A stretch of DNA of 64,000 nucleotides from Alentia gelatinosa (GCA_950022655.1 OX465584.1:7655124-7719123); one strand, 5' to 3'; shown: positions 20,560-30,607, counted from the stretch's first letter. Notes: generated by a model not told the origin, from the sequence alone. A program made the numbers and translations.

Positions 20560-20908
20560 ATTATCGTTGAGAGGGGTGGGGAGTTAGCTCAGTGGTTAGA
20601 GCACCGGACTTGTAACCCCAAGGTTGTAAGACTTTGTGGGTTCGAGTCCCACCCCAGCAGTGGTAGATTTACTGCTATAACAAAGGCCATCCTTCTCATA
20701 CCATGTCTATGTGGTGTGGGAAGTAAACGAACTCTCACCTGGTAAATGTGTAGGGGTGAGATTTCTACCTGAATTCATCACATAGATTTGATCACCACCC
20801 TAGTGGTGAAAAAGAACCTTGAGAAAGTCTGGAAGGGACCTATAATGGTTGACTGGACGTAAAATCAAACCAAACAAACAAACAAAACAATTATCGTTGA
20901 GAGGGGTG
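20560..20908 (+). mobile_element. tRNA-derived SINE with 19-bp target duplication
   Basis: Flanked by ATTATCGTTGAGAGGGGTG at 20560-20578 and 20890-20908. The head resembles tRNA-Thr(UGT): A box TAGCTCAGTGGTTAGA at 20584-20599, anticodon-loop region ACTTGTAAC, B box GGGTTCGAGTCCC at 20638-20650. The body contains GGCCATCCTTCTCATACC, AACTCTCACCTGGTAAATG and GAACCTTGAGAAAGTCTGG, ending in an A-rich CAAACAAACAAACAAAAC tail. The perfect duplication implies a fairly recent insertion. RNA polymerase III transcription and LINE-dependent mobilisation are inferred. A truncated sibling is at 61027-61229. Confidence 0.93.
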
Positions 20909-20929
20909 CATAAACGGAAGGCATTTGGT

Positions 20930-21003
20930 ATTTTTACAGTATCTTTGAGAGATAGTGTGGTATATTACAGGCCGCCCTATTTTTCTTTTCTACAAAGCAA
21001 TTT
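20930..21003. repeat. Short dispersed block (CAGTATCTTTGAGAGATAGTG)
   Basis: TTTACAGTATCTTTGAGAGA and ATAGTGTGGTATATTACAGG recur near 21395-21425 and 22125-22220. Class unknown. Confidence 0.5.
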
Positions 21004-21380
21004 TTATTTTTTATTATTTTATTATTATTTTCTTTTTTTAATTTAAAATTCTTTTTATTGGTCATAATCCAACAACTGGGTTGGTCTTATATTTTGGCCT
21101 TAACAATCACACGGCATCAATTCCATGTCAAGTTCTAGTTATTCAACAACAAGTAATACAACTATAATCTTGTTGAGAATTATATGTGTACAATCATTGA
21201 ATTTGGTGATGCAGCCGTTCTTCCACTCGGGCTCTAGCCCCCTACTCCTCATTCTAATTGCAGGTGTTAAGCCGAATGGGCAGTGGGTACCATTTTTGTG
21301 TAAGTCTTTGGTATGACCCATCCGGGATTTGAACCCACAACTTTCCATGCTCGAGGCGAACACCCCTCCCACTTAGCATC
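21004..21380 (-). mobile_element. Second tRNA-headed SINE family
   Basis: Read leftwards from about 21378: CTAAGTGGGAGGGGTGTTCGCC (A-box-like) and GGGTTCAAATCCC (B-box at 21324-21336). Then comes a body with GCCCGAGTGGAAGAACGGC and a tail AATAAAAAGAATTTTAAATT running into A/T-rich sequence. A LINE-like 3' end fused to a tRNA-like head is the usual SINE plan. No target duplication was identified. Confidence 0.55.
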
Positions 21381-21424
21381 GAGCATTGTATTCTCACAGT
21401 ATCTTTGAAGCATAGAGTGGTGTA

Positions 21425-21835
21425 TATAAACAACTAGGAGCAAAAAGTAAGTTCATCATAGATGAATGAGCGTGCAATTATAAACGTATAACAAATAAAA
21501 GGTCTGAGTTAGATTTAGCCTATGGATAGTTTTCTACAACCCACTTGCACCCAGTCAACTTGCCATTTCTCTAACTGCCTGAGTCTAGGATCAAAACATA
21601 TCAAAAACAGTGGGTCAATGAGGTATTTCGGTCTTGAGTGATTAGTCATGGTCAGCTGGGCACAACTTCTAAGACCCTGAGACACTGGCTCCCTGCTGTT
21701 TTCTCACTATCACAGGGAACAGCATGCAGATAGTAAAGGGATAGTTTTCTGGAAGCACACTGAAAGTTCAATGTGACCACTCTAACCCTGACTCTAAGCT
21801 CTAGATGATGCAAGCACGCTCTAATAAACAATGGT
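21425..21835 (+). repeat. Dispersed repeat family R, copy 2
   Basis: Same ordered blocks as 5160-5577, from AACTAGGAGCAAAAAGTAAG to GCAAGCACGCTCTAATA. Followed directly by family N. Confidence 0.75.
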
Positions 21836-21837
21836 TT

Positions 21838-22120
21838 TGTGGCTGGCGAATATGTCATGTAGTCAACCTCAGGTGGTTTACACAGCCGCCTGTTTGCTGC
21901 ATTCATTATCCACTATCTTTTTGGATAAATTACACACAGTAGTTTCCATATTAAAGGGTATAACAATAGGGACTATTTCTTTGATCTACAGCACAAAGGG
22001 AATATTTTCCCGTATATCATGGATTTGAGGCAGTGACCATAGATTTGAATCTGTATACTACAGTTATGGTATCTGACAGGTTTTATATAATGTGTCCCCA
22101 TACACTTTCAAGGAGACCTT
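21838..22120 (+). repeat. Dispersed repeat family N, uninterrupted copy
   Basis: Contains GGATAAATTACACACAGTAG, AAAGGGTATAACAATAGGGA, TATAGCACAAAG-like blocks and TTTTATATAATGTG. It serves as an empty site for 18180-18511. Confidence 0.7.
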
Positions 22121-22309
22121 TGGATAATATTACAGGCAGGCCTCATTTGTATTCTCACAGTATCTTTTAGAGATAGTGTGGTCTATTAGAGGCAGGCCTG
22201 ATGGTACTTTTACAGTGTTTACGGACTGACTTAATAACTCATTGACTCTGACCCTCCATTCCATACATTATCCTGGCTACCCGCTTAACCCATTGCTTTA
22301 TGGGCACCT

Positions 22310-22445
22310 TTTACCGTTCGAGGTCATTTGTCCCATAAAATACGTCCCAATGCCAGAGTCGGAGGGACGTATCTTATGGGGAAAAGGATGAGAATGGAAT
22401 CTCTACGGTTCTTTTTATTATACACCTAAAATACAAAAAATACAC
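22310..22445. mobile_element. Foldback remnant related to 28742-29019
   Basis: ACCGTTCGAGGTCATTTGTCCC, CATAAAATACGTCCC and GGGACGTATCTTATGGG form inverted arms around TGCCAGAGTCGGA. The next bases TATACACCTAAAATAC resemble a decayed TATATACC terminus. Confidence 0.5.
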
Positions 22446-22619
22446 TATGGGTACATTGTACCTGAACATTCAATACGTCTCAGTGAGCCAGAAAATTATT
22501 TATACTACACCTGTATCAGCGGGTAGACTATAACTTGTACCCAGCTAATAACTGTCTTTTCTATATACTACTGACCTTCTACCTTTTCTATATATGACTG
22601 AGGTCGGCCGTAGTTAGAC

Positions 22620-22835
22620 TGGGGCCCGTTTAACATTCTAGGATATAGGATATTGTACAAGGGTTATCGTTTGATAAGTCTGTTCGCTAAGACAGTCTTA
22701 GCCGTCCACAAGATTGTTCGTAAATGTTGCACAAAGTTAACCCACACCGTCCCTGGGTCTCTATGGCATATGGTAAAGGGCCTACATGTGCAATACGAGA
22801 TTACTCAACGGGCCTCTGGACCAAAAACCTCGAAC
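22620..22835 (-). mobile_element. MITE family Q, second locus
   Basis: Starts GGGGCCCGTTTAACATTCTAGG. It contains CAAGGGTTATCGTTTGATAA, GTCTGTTCGCTAAGACAGTC and GTTAACCCACACCGTCCCTGG, matching 16775-16990 on the other strand. Confidence 0.7.
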
Positions 22836-22859
22836 GGCAATCACTACGGGCTCACTAAC

Positions 22860-23112
22860 TTATCTTCTTCTCCTCCACCTCCTTCCCCTCCTCCTTCTCC
22901 TTCTCCTCCTTCTCCTTCTCCTCCTCTTCTTCTTCCTCTTCCGCCTATTCTTCTTCTTCTTCTTCTTCTTCTTTTTCTTCTTATTATTATTATCATCATC
23001 ATCATCATTATGATTATTATCATTATTACTATCATCGTCATTATCATTATTGTTATTATCATCATTGTTGTTATTAATATTGCTATTATTATCAATAATA
23101 TTATTTTCCTCA
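22860..23112 (+). repeat. Trinucleotide microsatellite (CTC/CTT/ATT)
   Basis: A pyrimidine-rich TCC/TTC tract grades into ATT/ATC repeats. It reads open in several frames, which explains the low-complexity ORFs. Confidence 0.95.
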
Positions 23113-23269
23113 TCATATACCTAAAAAAAGTATTAATATACCAACTCGACGATTCACAGCCTGTTGAAATGAGAGATCCGAGTCAGGATTACTTATATAG
23201 TCAATAACACGGCGAGCGTGGCGTCCCCTGGTGGTAGGGAGGGCAGCAGTCTTCCCTCCAGTGATCTGA

Positions 23270-23525
23270 GGGCAGAGTCCTGATGTGAGGATGGGACGGA
23301 TTTACCACATGCAGAGCATGGAACGCATTAGACTTGCTGAAGTCTTTGATTATGGGCAGTCGTGATTAAACAAAATTAGAAAAAGTATGTTGCAGTGTGA
23401 CTGGTCCAGGAATCAAAGACTTGTTTATTAGGAACAAAACCTACTGTAGATAGCAACCCAAGCCGCTCCCTGTAACCCTACATCTCCTCCTATCCCTCCC
23501 CTTCTCAAGTTCCCCGGGTGCTATG
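23270..23525 (+). repeat. Dispersed repeat family L, fragment
   Basis: GACTTGCTGAAGTCTTTGATTATG, ACTGGTCCAGGAATCAAAGACTTG, GCTCCCTGTAACCCTACATC and CTTCTCAAGTTCCCCGGGTG match the 39.3-40.9 kb copy and both flanks of the LINE at 53-55.2 kb. The uninterrupted AAGTTCCCCGG join shows the LINE target before insertion. Confidence 0.75.
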
Positions 23526-23589
23526 CTATCAGAGCAATAAATCCTGTGTTAGAAATTAAGACCCTGTACTCCCCTCACTCAGCATTCCC

Positions 23590-23887
23590 TTTATCTCACC
23601 CCTGGAATAAATGTCCATAGGCTTAACATTGGGATCTCGTTCTCCATGCCCCTTCAAGTGTTGCAGTCCGTTCTCCATGGTCCATATCCTCTTTGTTGCC
23701 CATTCCTTCAGTGTGTACAGGAGTGAGATAAATACAGAAAGCAACTCGTTTTGGTCAAAGAAGTCATTCACCAACTCGTTTGAATGCTATGTGATATTCA
23801 CTCGGCTGTCGCCTCGTTCATATCACACAGCGTCAAACTCTCGGAGAACTATGACTTTGACCAAAACTTGTTGGTTTCTTCTTTAAT
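23590..23887 (+). mobile_element. Group I hairpin element, family E
   Basis: 5' TTTATCTCACCCCTGGAATA followed by CCATAGGCTTAACATTGGG. The inverted terminus GGAGTGAGATAAATAC is at 23720-23735. The hairpin arms carry TTTGGTCAAAG and CTTTGACCAAAA, with tip TTCACTCGGCTGTCGCCTCG at 23804-23823. Confidence 0.85.
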
Positions 23888-23926
23888 ATTAATTGGAGAA
23901 CAACCTATGAAGTTATGTAAAGGGAG

Positions 23927-24005
<79 letters not shown>

Positions 24006-24056
24006 GACAGGGAGACAGAGAGACAGAGACAGAGAGAGACAGACAGACAGACAGAA
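23927..24056 (+). repeat. (AC)n microsatellite with AGAC tail
   Basis: About 38 AC dinucleotides, then AGAC/AGAG repeats. Confidence 0.97.
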
Positions 24057-24104
24057 AATTAGGCATACATTCCGACAGACAGAAAGTCAGATAAAGACTG
24101 AGAC

Positions 24105-24300
24105 AGACTGTATCCGAGACTTCCTCAAGTCTTTGATTATGAACGTTTATTAAATGATTTAACACAATCAGAATAAAGTTAATTATAGTATCTACCCTTC
24201 TCTGACTGGTATCCTAGCGAGGATGCAGGGACTTGAGCCAGTCTAACTGTATCCTTGCGAGGAGGGGAGGAGAGGGACTGGGGCAGTCTAGGGACGGATT
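24105..24300 (+). repeat. Dispersed repeat family L, fragment
   Basis: TCAAGTCTTTGATTATGAAC, AATAAAGTTAATTATAGTA and GCGAGGATGCAGGGACTTGA match 39520-39600 and the 50-bp minisatellite unit, here with about two degenerate units. Confidence 0.7.
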
Positions 24301-24505
24301 CACCATATGCAGAGGAGAGCCGTAACGTCAACACGGGAGTTTAAACAGGATGGGGATGCACCAGTCGCACCAGTCATGCCTGGCTGAACAAAGGGAGCCG
24401 CACCGATGCATGCTGCACCCGCTAAGCTGCAGACGACCGTGCGACAAGATAAAGGCTTACCACCCCCGACACCCCACCCACGCACCCCCGACACCCCCGA
24501 TAATA

Positions 24506-24809
24506 TCGTATAACTGGATGAGTTTTAATATTGGCCACTGTATGCCACGACTGGAGTTTGGCAAAGTGACTTCATGAGGCGAAGCTGAGTGAAGTCCGGA
24601 GTCAAAACTCCAGGAGTGGCATGCGGTGGCCAAGATTAAAACGAATCAGGTTTTGATTTTATCCTACCCTGTCTCCTCGATTTTGGAATATTACGTGATA
24701 ATAATTCTGTATGCCACTAGTGGCATCTAAAACTCCGTATGCCGGTCAGCGTGGCATATGGAATCTCAATGTTAAGCCTATGGGATTTTATATTAGGGGT
24801 GGGATAAAT
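24506..24809 (-). mobile_element. Group I hairpin element, family A1, copy 1
   Basis: Hairpin with arms GTATGCCACGACTGGAGTTTGG and CTCCAGGAGTGGCATGCGG, tip CATGAGGCGAAGCTGAGTGA. Then TTTATCCTACCCTGTCTCC and the body with GAATATTACGTGATAATAA, ending in TTAGGGGTGGGATAAA. The same length (303-304 bp) as 27017-27319 and 45727-46029. A D element begins within two bases of its end. Confidence 0.9.
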
Positions 24810-24810
24810 A

Positions 24811-25360
24811 CACAATAATGACTGGTTTTGTATATGAAAGGCCGTAATCTGAGTAGTTAACGCATAGTAATATCCGAGTGTTTAGAGAGGATATTACGTC
24901 GTCAACAACGAGGAGATTACGGTCACTCGTATACAAAACCAGTCGTTATTGTATTTATTACCCACCTACAAGATAATAACAAATCTATTGCAATAAAAAT
25001 GTATTGGTAATATATTTAGTTCCAGACACCACAGCACTGTTAAGCATGGCAGTAATTCGGTGTAGATTAACACCAGTAATAAAGTTCGCCATTAACCTTT
25101 ACTTTTAGCAGGCAAAGTGTATTATTACAATGATTTCTGATGATAAATGAGATTATTATGATTGCTTCTGAATAACTAACATTGAATGAACATTCAAGAA
25201 ACTTATTTCGAAGTATATGATGATTTGACCTCATTATGGACAGGACTATTTTTCCGGAATCTCCTGCAGGAGATTCTGACATGCCAGAATCTCCGGGTAG
25301 TTGTTTCCAGGTGCCCTATACATTTCCTATGGAGACTCCGTAATCGGTGGGTAATAAATA
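24811..25360 (-). mobile_element. D hairpin element
   Basis: Reading leftwards: 5' TATTTATTACCCACCGATTA, CGGAGTCTCCATAGGAAATG, the body, then the inverted terminus GGTGGGTAATAAATAC near 24955. A hairpin of about 140 bp follows, with arms CAATAACGACTGGTTTTGTAT and ACAAAACCAGTCATTATTG. Its 5' sequence is the closest match in the window to the 73-bp satellite unit. Confidence 0.8.
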
Positions 25361-25532
25361 CCCCCCCTCTCCAACACCATGGGATGGGGAACGCTCCTAG
25401 GCATAGGAAGATCTAATAGAGAGTGATAATGAGGGACTCACCGTACAGGGATATTATCTTACGCTGGTTCTCGGGTCATCCGCCAGGGGGCTCGGCGGAA
25501 TTAGCTTTTAGCAGCAGGGGGACCAGCCAAAT

Positions 25533-25645
25533 ATTACCTCACCCAGGTATTTTTTCTCCATAGGCTTAAGGTTAGGAACTCATACTCCACGGTCGTGAAG
25601 GTAGTGTACCCAATACTCAATGGGTAGTTTGGGTGAGTTATTTTA
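25533..25645 (+). mobile_element. Group I body remnant without hairpin
   Basis: ATTACCTCACCCAGGTATTT, TCTCCATAGGCTTAAGGTT and the inverse TTTGGGTGAGTTATTTT bound a body of about 110 bp. No recognisable hairpin follows. Confidence 0.6.
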
Positions 25646-26230
25646 TTAGAAATTAAAAACGGCTGCAGTCCTAGACGGGAATCTCTGGGCCGTTTAAGAT
25701 TCTCCAAGGATGGGCATATGCTAGTCATAGGACTGTCATAGGAGGAACCATGTTACATAAGCATCTATTGTCCTTACAAAAGACATGGAAAATGACTGAG
25801 ACTTAGAATGTTCTTCCAAGCTAATTGATAAAAATGTCATTGTCCTGACCTCGATCTTAAAAACTCTCCTTTATGGAAGGGCATCTCAATAAGTGTCCTT
25901 TCTGGTGCTGGTAGCCTAACCAACCACAATATGCTCAATGTGCAGGCTTGAATAGTATCCTTCAGAATTTTTGAAACTATATATTTAAATAATACATTTA
26001 TTAGTCATTAAGTAATAAGAATAAAATCTTTTTTAGAGAAAAAACCAACAAAACTTGGCTTGAACAGGGATTACTTTCTGACTACTACTCATTTGTCCTT
26101 CAAAGATTTCCTGAATAAAAAAACAAAACAAAAACTGAGGGGCCCCATCAGCGCCTGGGACAGACACATAGAAGAACCAATCACTGGAAGGGTTGCATCT
26201 TGAACTCTCCTTCCAAAGGATTCAGGTCTT
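25646..26230. other. Unassigned sequence
   Basis: No gene or repeat recognised. Confidence 0.35.
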
Positions 26231-26235
26231 GAGAG

Positions 26236-26272
26236 GGGGTGGGGAGTTAGCTCAGTGTTTAGAGCACCATAA
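26236..26272 (+). repeat. Orphan tRNA head of the 20.5-kb SINE
   Basis: GGGTGGGGAGTTAGCTCAGT and TTAGAGCACC match the first 35 bases of the SINE head, then diverge before the B box. Not a functional tRNA. Confidence 0.6.
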
Positions 26273-26480
26273 CTAGAGTACCATAACTATGAAATGTTAT
26301 TAAAGCTTAATGTAAGGTAACCTAACCAAATCAGGGTTACCAGGGATGATAGACCGACAAAAAAGATTGTACCAAATATTGAGATTTGTCCACTGCATGG
26401 ACACTAAAACCAGTCTATCTTGACTGATGTTCATGTAGAATAAAGATTGAAATAAAATTAAAAATTAAAAATAAATCCTC
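26273..26480 (+). repeat. Probable retroposon 3' tail
   Basis: GACTGATGTTCATGTAGAATAAAG followed by AATAAAATTAAAAATTAAAAA looks like an A-rich retroposon end. No protein-coding part. Confidence 0.35.
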
Positions 26481-26884
26481 ATCATCATTCTCTCGCTCAC
26501 TGTCCTATCACTGTCCTCATCCCTCTCATTGTCCCCAGATATTACACAGCCCCCTGGGTCTGAATAATGAATATCAGTCTCTGTGTATGTTCGGTTTTAC
26601 TGCTTGTAATCTTGGATATTGTGGGACACGGCAGTCTCAGTCACTACCTGGGGATGTATGATAGGCATCTAGAGACCGTCTCTAAATTGCTGAGATAAAT
26701 ATTTCTTTCCGTCCCCGCACTCTCGTCTAAGTGCCAACTAATGACCAGAACTCCGGCTCAGTCAACCTTTGCCCCTCCCTAAGATATACAAATAGAAGAT
26801 GTATCTGTTTCTGTAAGGAAAAGCTGTACGATTCCGAGAAACACACCGACCTTATAGCCATCCTTTCTACATCCCACTGGAAGA

Positions 26885-27850
26885 GAGAGATCATCTATGA
26901 TAAGGTTATGTTTGGTAAAAGCAATGGACCCGATTCATTTAGCATTTCCATTTATAATTCCAATCTTACTAGGGCTATACTAACACTTATGATAAGGTTC
27001 TGTTTGGTAAACGCAATTTATCCTACCCCTAATATAAAATCCCATAGGCTTAACATTGGGTTTCCGTATGCCACGCTGACTGACATACGGAGTTTTATAT
27101 GCCACTAGTGGCATACAACATTGTTATCACGTAATATTCCAAATTCGAGGAGATAGGGTAGGATAAAATCAAAACCTGATTCGTTTTAGTCTTGGCCACC
27201 GCATTCCACTCCTGAAGTTTTGGCTCAGGACTTCACTCGGCTTCACCTCATGAAGTCACTTTGCCAAACTCCAGTCGTGGAATACGGTGGACAAGATTAA
27301 ACCTCATCCAGTTTTACGATAGGACCTTATTCCTTCATTTCACATTTCCATTTATATTACCATTCTTACTAGGGCTAAACTAACACTTATGATAAGGTTG
27401 TGTTTGGTAAAAACAATAGACTATATTTATTTCACATTTCCATTTATATTTTCAATCTTACTAGGGCTAAACTAACACTTATGATAAGGTTGTGTTTGGT
27501 AAAAGCAATGGACTATGTTCATTTCACATTTCAATTTATATTTCCAATCTTACTAGGACTATAATACTTATGATAAGGTTATGTTTGGTAAAACCAATGG
27601 ATTATATTCATTTCACATTTTCATGTATATTTCCAATTTTACTAGGTCTATATACAAACACTTATGATAAGGTTGTGTTTGGTAAAAGCAATGGATTATA
27701 TTCATTTCACATTTTCATGTATATTTCCAATTTTACTAGGGCTATACTAACACTTATGATAAGTTTATGTTTGGTAAAGGCAATAGACTATATTCATTTC
27801 ACATTTCCATTTATATTTCCAATCCTGCTTGTGCTATAGGCTCCAATCTA
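26885..27850 (+). repeat. Minisatellite of 91-93 bp, interrupted
   Basis: About seven units with CACTTATGATAAGGTT, GTGTTTGGTAAAAGCAATGG, TATTCATTTCACATTTCC and TTACTAGGGCTA, at 27392, 27484, 27577, 27668 and 27759. The family A1 element at 27017-27319 splits one unit. Long ORFs (115 and 125 codons) are read-through of the repeat. Confidence 0.9.
27017..27319 (+). mobile_element. Group I hairpin element, family A1, inside minisatellite
   Basis: 5' TTTATCCTACCCCTAATATA, CCCATAGGCTTAACATTGGG, inverse GGGTAGGATAAAATC at 27157-27171, hairpin tip CTTCACTCGGCTTCACCTCA at 27231-27250, 3' end CATCCAGTTTTACGA. The flanks GGTAAACGCAA and TAGGACC rejoin to the minisatellite reading GGTAAAAGCAATGGACC (26917-26933), so the boundaries are well defined and no duplication is visible. 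Confidence 0.9.
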
Positions 27851-27852
27851 AA

Positions 27853-28420
27853 TGTCGTCTGCTACAAATTGGCAATCCCACAATCTGAGGGTGTATTACC
27901 GCCTTGTTTATGTGTACCAGTCGGCTGGTACGTTTCTCATTCAGCGTTTCGTGGGCTCTCTTATACTCCTGTCACTGAGAATCTCTCAGCTATTTCTTCG
28001 TGATTGTCATGACCTATATTTTATATGCGCCTCGTTTATGTGTACCAGACTGTTGGTCCATTTCTCACTCATTATCTCACCCCTTGTATTTTTCCCCATA
28101 GACTTAACATTGGAATCTTGTATCCAACACCCATTGAGTATTTAGAAAGAAATACTCAAAGGGGGATCATGTCACAAAGGGTAGCCCATCAGTCAATGTG
28201 AGCAATGAGATAAATTCAGAAACCTATTCAAGTTTACTGTCAGAGCTTGATCCCATCTCATTTGAATCGCTACGGCTTTGCCTTGTGAATTACTACACGA
28301 TTCAAACTCACAACCCTAAACTTTCATAGGTTTCCTCTAGAGTGTTTAGTGGGCTCTCTTATATTCCTATGACTGATTATTCTTCAGCTATTTCTTCGTG
28401 ATTGTGATGAAATTTATTGT
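27853..28420 (+). repeat. Tandem duplicate of about 120 bp, interrupted
   Basis: Unit 1 (27905-28022): CGTTTATGTGTACCAG, TTTCTCATTCAGCGTTTCG, GGGCTCTCTTATACTCCTG, AGCTATTTCTTCGTGATTG. Unit 2 starts at 28031 and resumes at 28340 after the family F element. Confidence 0.8.
28072..28339 (+). mobile_element. Group I hairpin element, family F
   Basis: 5' TTATCTCACCCCTTGTATTT, CCATAGACTTAACATTGG, the CCCATTGAGTATTT/AAATACTCAAAGGG pair, inverse CAATGAGATAAATTC at 28204-28218. The hairpin arms carry GTTTACTGTCAGAGC and CCCTAAACTTTCATAGG, with tip CGGCTTTGCCTTGTGAATTA. It interrupts a unit of the surrounding duplicate; the uninterrupted unit reads TTTCTCATTCAGCGTTTCG at 27930. Confidence 0.85.
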
Positions 28421-28624
28421 CTATGCTAGTTCTATCAGCGAATCTATGTAATAAGTGCAGAGGAAAATCTTTACATTCATCTAACATCCATCTAATGTGG
28501 CATTCCCATCTGCCGATGATAAACTCTCCGATAATTTTCACGCTGTTCAAAAGACGGTCGGTGGTTCTCCACATTAGTGTGACTGCTGAACATGAAATAT
28601 AATGTGACTAATGTGGCGTTTCCA

Positions 28625-28740
28625 TCTGTCAATTTGAATCCGGATACCATGGTTATAGTATCTGATGGTTTTTAAATAATGGGTAGCGGTTTACTTTGTA
28701 CCTATACATTTTAAATGCGGACTTTGTATACAATGGATAG
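28625..28740 (+). repeat. Repeat family N, fragment
   Basis: TTTGAATCCGGATACCATGG, TTATAGTATCTGATGG and AATAATGGGTAGCGGTTTAC match family N. It is truncated by the following group II hairpin. Confidence 0.6.
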
Positions 28741-28741
28741 T

Positions 28742-29019
28742 AATATTAGGAAACGTCATTACTGTGGACGAAACGGTTCCTGTTCGAGGTCAGTCGTCTA
28801 TTTCATACTGCCTGACGCCATAGGCGGAAGGCAGTATGAAATAGACGACTGACCGAGAAAGAGAATCGTTTCGTCTACAGTCAGGACGTTTGCTTATCAT
28901 TATATACCTAAGAATCGATGAAAAAACGACACTTTATGTCACTCTCACAGCGGGCACGAACATTGTTATTACTACACCCCTAGCAGGGGGCAGTATTTCA
29001 TAGACATTCGGACACAGGT
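28742..29019 (-). mobile_element. Group II hairpin element
   Basis: The hairpin at about 28745-28900 has perfect stretches TCGTCTATTTCATACTGCCT and AGGCAGTATGAAATAGACGA around GACGCCATAGGCGGA. Next come TATATACCTAAGAATCG (28905), the body, and the terminus ACAGGTATATAATA. The layout mirrors group I with different termini. Confidence 0.75.
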
Positions 29020-29026
29020 ATATAAT

Positions 29027-29305
29027 AATAAGAAATCCATAGCCACTGACAATATACCATGAGTTTTGGCTGGAGTATTCTCACGAGGCAAAAGCGAGAA
29101 AGATTACTCAGTAGCCAAAACTCATGGCCTTTATCAGTGCCTATGGATCGAGTGCGGTTTAGACTTTATCTCACCCCTATCATTGACTAATTTGCTGACA
29201 TTTGTAACATAATCCCCTATTGAGTATTTTTCTACAATACTCCATGGAAGTTGAGTATGAGATCCAAATGTTAAGTCTATGGGAGAAAATACCAGGGGTG
29301 AGATA
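29027..29305 (-). mobile_element. Group I hairpin element, family F2
   Basis: Hairpin arms CCATAGCCACTGACAATATA and TATCAGTGCCTATGG, with CCATGAGTTTTGGCT/AGCCAAAACTCATGG inside and tip CTCACGAGGCAAAAGCGAGA. Then TTTATCTCACCCCTATC at 29165 and the body, ending in CCAGGGGTGAGATAA. Confidence 0.85.
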
Positions 29306-29775
29306 ATAAATGTTCTTCCACCAAGGTGAATTAACCACCGAAAGGGCTGTCGGTTTGCATCACCCTTACACTTGCTCAAGTCTTTGATTATGGACATTCA
29401 TAATTAGACAAAATTACGATAAAGTATGTTGTAGTGTGACTGGTCCAGGAATCAAAGGAATCCAGTGTGACTGGTCCAAGAATCCTGTATCGAGGAGAGG
29501 AGTTGTGGGGTAGGTGTAGGGATAAGGCCTATTTCCATTGGCCGACGAAAAGGGGGTAGATTTTCTGAGTTACCCAGAAAGTCTGTCGGTGATGCCACTT
29601 AGTATGCGTCAATATAGAAGGGTAGTAGATTTCACTCAGTGACCAAGCTATTACTCAATAGTGGGTGGTGCCACACTGCATAATCTAAGCAGAAACATTT
29701 GTGGGTCATTTCAAGAGCAGGGTCGTTTCCATTGACCGATTTTGGGTCAGCAGTGCCTTACAATGCCTTACAATG
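29306..29775. other. Family L remnants and unassigned sequence
   Basis: CTTGCTCAAGTCTTTGATTATGG and ACTGGTCCAGGAATCAAAGG (29375-29460) belong to family L. The rest is unassigned. Confidence 0.45.
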
Positions 29776-29778
29776 TTT

Positions 29779-30125
29779 CACCATGGTTCCCTTGACTCTC
29801 TACACCCATCCCAGAACAGGATAAGATAATGATTAAACCCAGGACATAATGTTTTTCAAATGGAACACAATATGTACATATGTGAGCAAGGCAAGAGTTG
29901 TGACTTTTCTCAATTATCACTCACTTTTTTTGCACCTCCATTAGTGAAGAACACCTACTTTTTCACCTCCATTAGTGAAGAACACCTACTTTTTCACCTC
30001 CATTAGTGAAGAACACCTACTTTTGCACCTCCATTAGTGAAGAACACCTACTTTTTCACCTCCATTAGTCAAGATCACCTACTCCGGGGGCGTCATGGCA
30101 GCCCCCATGGCTCATAGGCTAAATG
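29779..30125 (-). repeat. Dispersed repeat family S with five 31-bp units
   Basis: Opposite strand to 13780-14090. The block CACCTCCATTAGTGAAGAAC + ACCTACTTTTT is present five times at 29935-30085, against two at each of the other copies, so the unit number is expanding. Confidence 0.85.
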
Positions 30126-30249
30126 TCCTATACAGGGACTGGTGCCAGTCTACATCAGCCTCTATCTACTATGGTTGTCTCTCACTGAATACAGCAACTG
30201 CCAGAGCCATCATAATAATACACTGGCTGCTATTTTAAAAATAGGTCTC

Positions 30250-30525
30250 CCCTTTCCAGTACTCGCCTGTCCCTAACGTCACGCATGACTGACTCGAGCT
30301 GGGCGAGGCTCGTGTCATCCGTTCCGCTCCAGTGGACATCCATGGTGGACCTTGTTCCCCGATCACGTCCCTTATCGCGAGACTTACAGCGAGATGAAAG
30401 CGAGGCTGATGAGCTGAGTGGGACGCCGAATCAAGGTTTTACTGGCATCGGCAGCGTCTCAGCGTCATTTCCGGGCCCGGATGACGTCATTTCCGGTGAG
30501 AGATGACAGGCGGTGTCACTTCACA
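30250..30525. promoter_or_regulatory. CpG-rich stretch with CRE and ETS-type sites
   Basis: Rich in CpG. CATTTCCGGGCCCGG at about 30466 and TGACGTCATTTCCGG at 30482-30496 combine a full CRE with two TTCCGG (ETS-type) cores, a common arrangement in housekeeping promoters. No TATA box, transcript or first coding exon can be shown. It could be host promoter or repeat-derived. Confidence 0.3.
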
Positions 30526-30607
30526 TGTCTCCCGCTGTGGATTCCTTGTAAGCAGGACGATGGATGACATAATTGGATACATTATGCTATCCCCAGTCTT
30601 TGAAATA

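Noticed and set aside
20580..20660. Functional tRNA-Thr gene
   Set aside because: The acceptor stem pairs poorly and the sequence continues into a SINE body inside a 19-bp target duplication.
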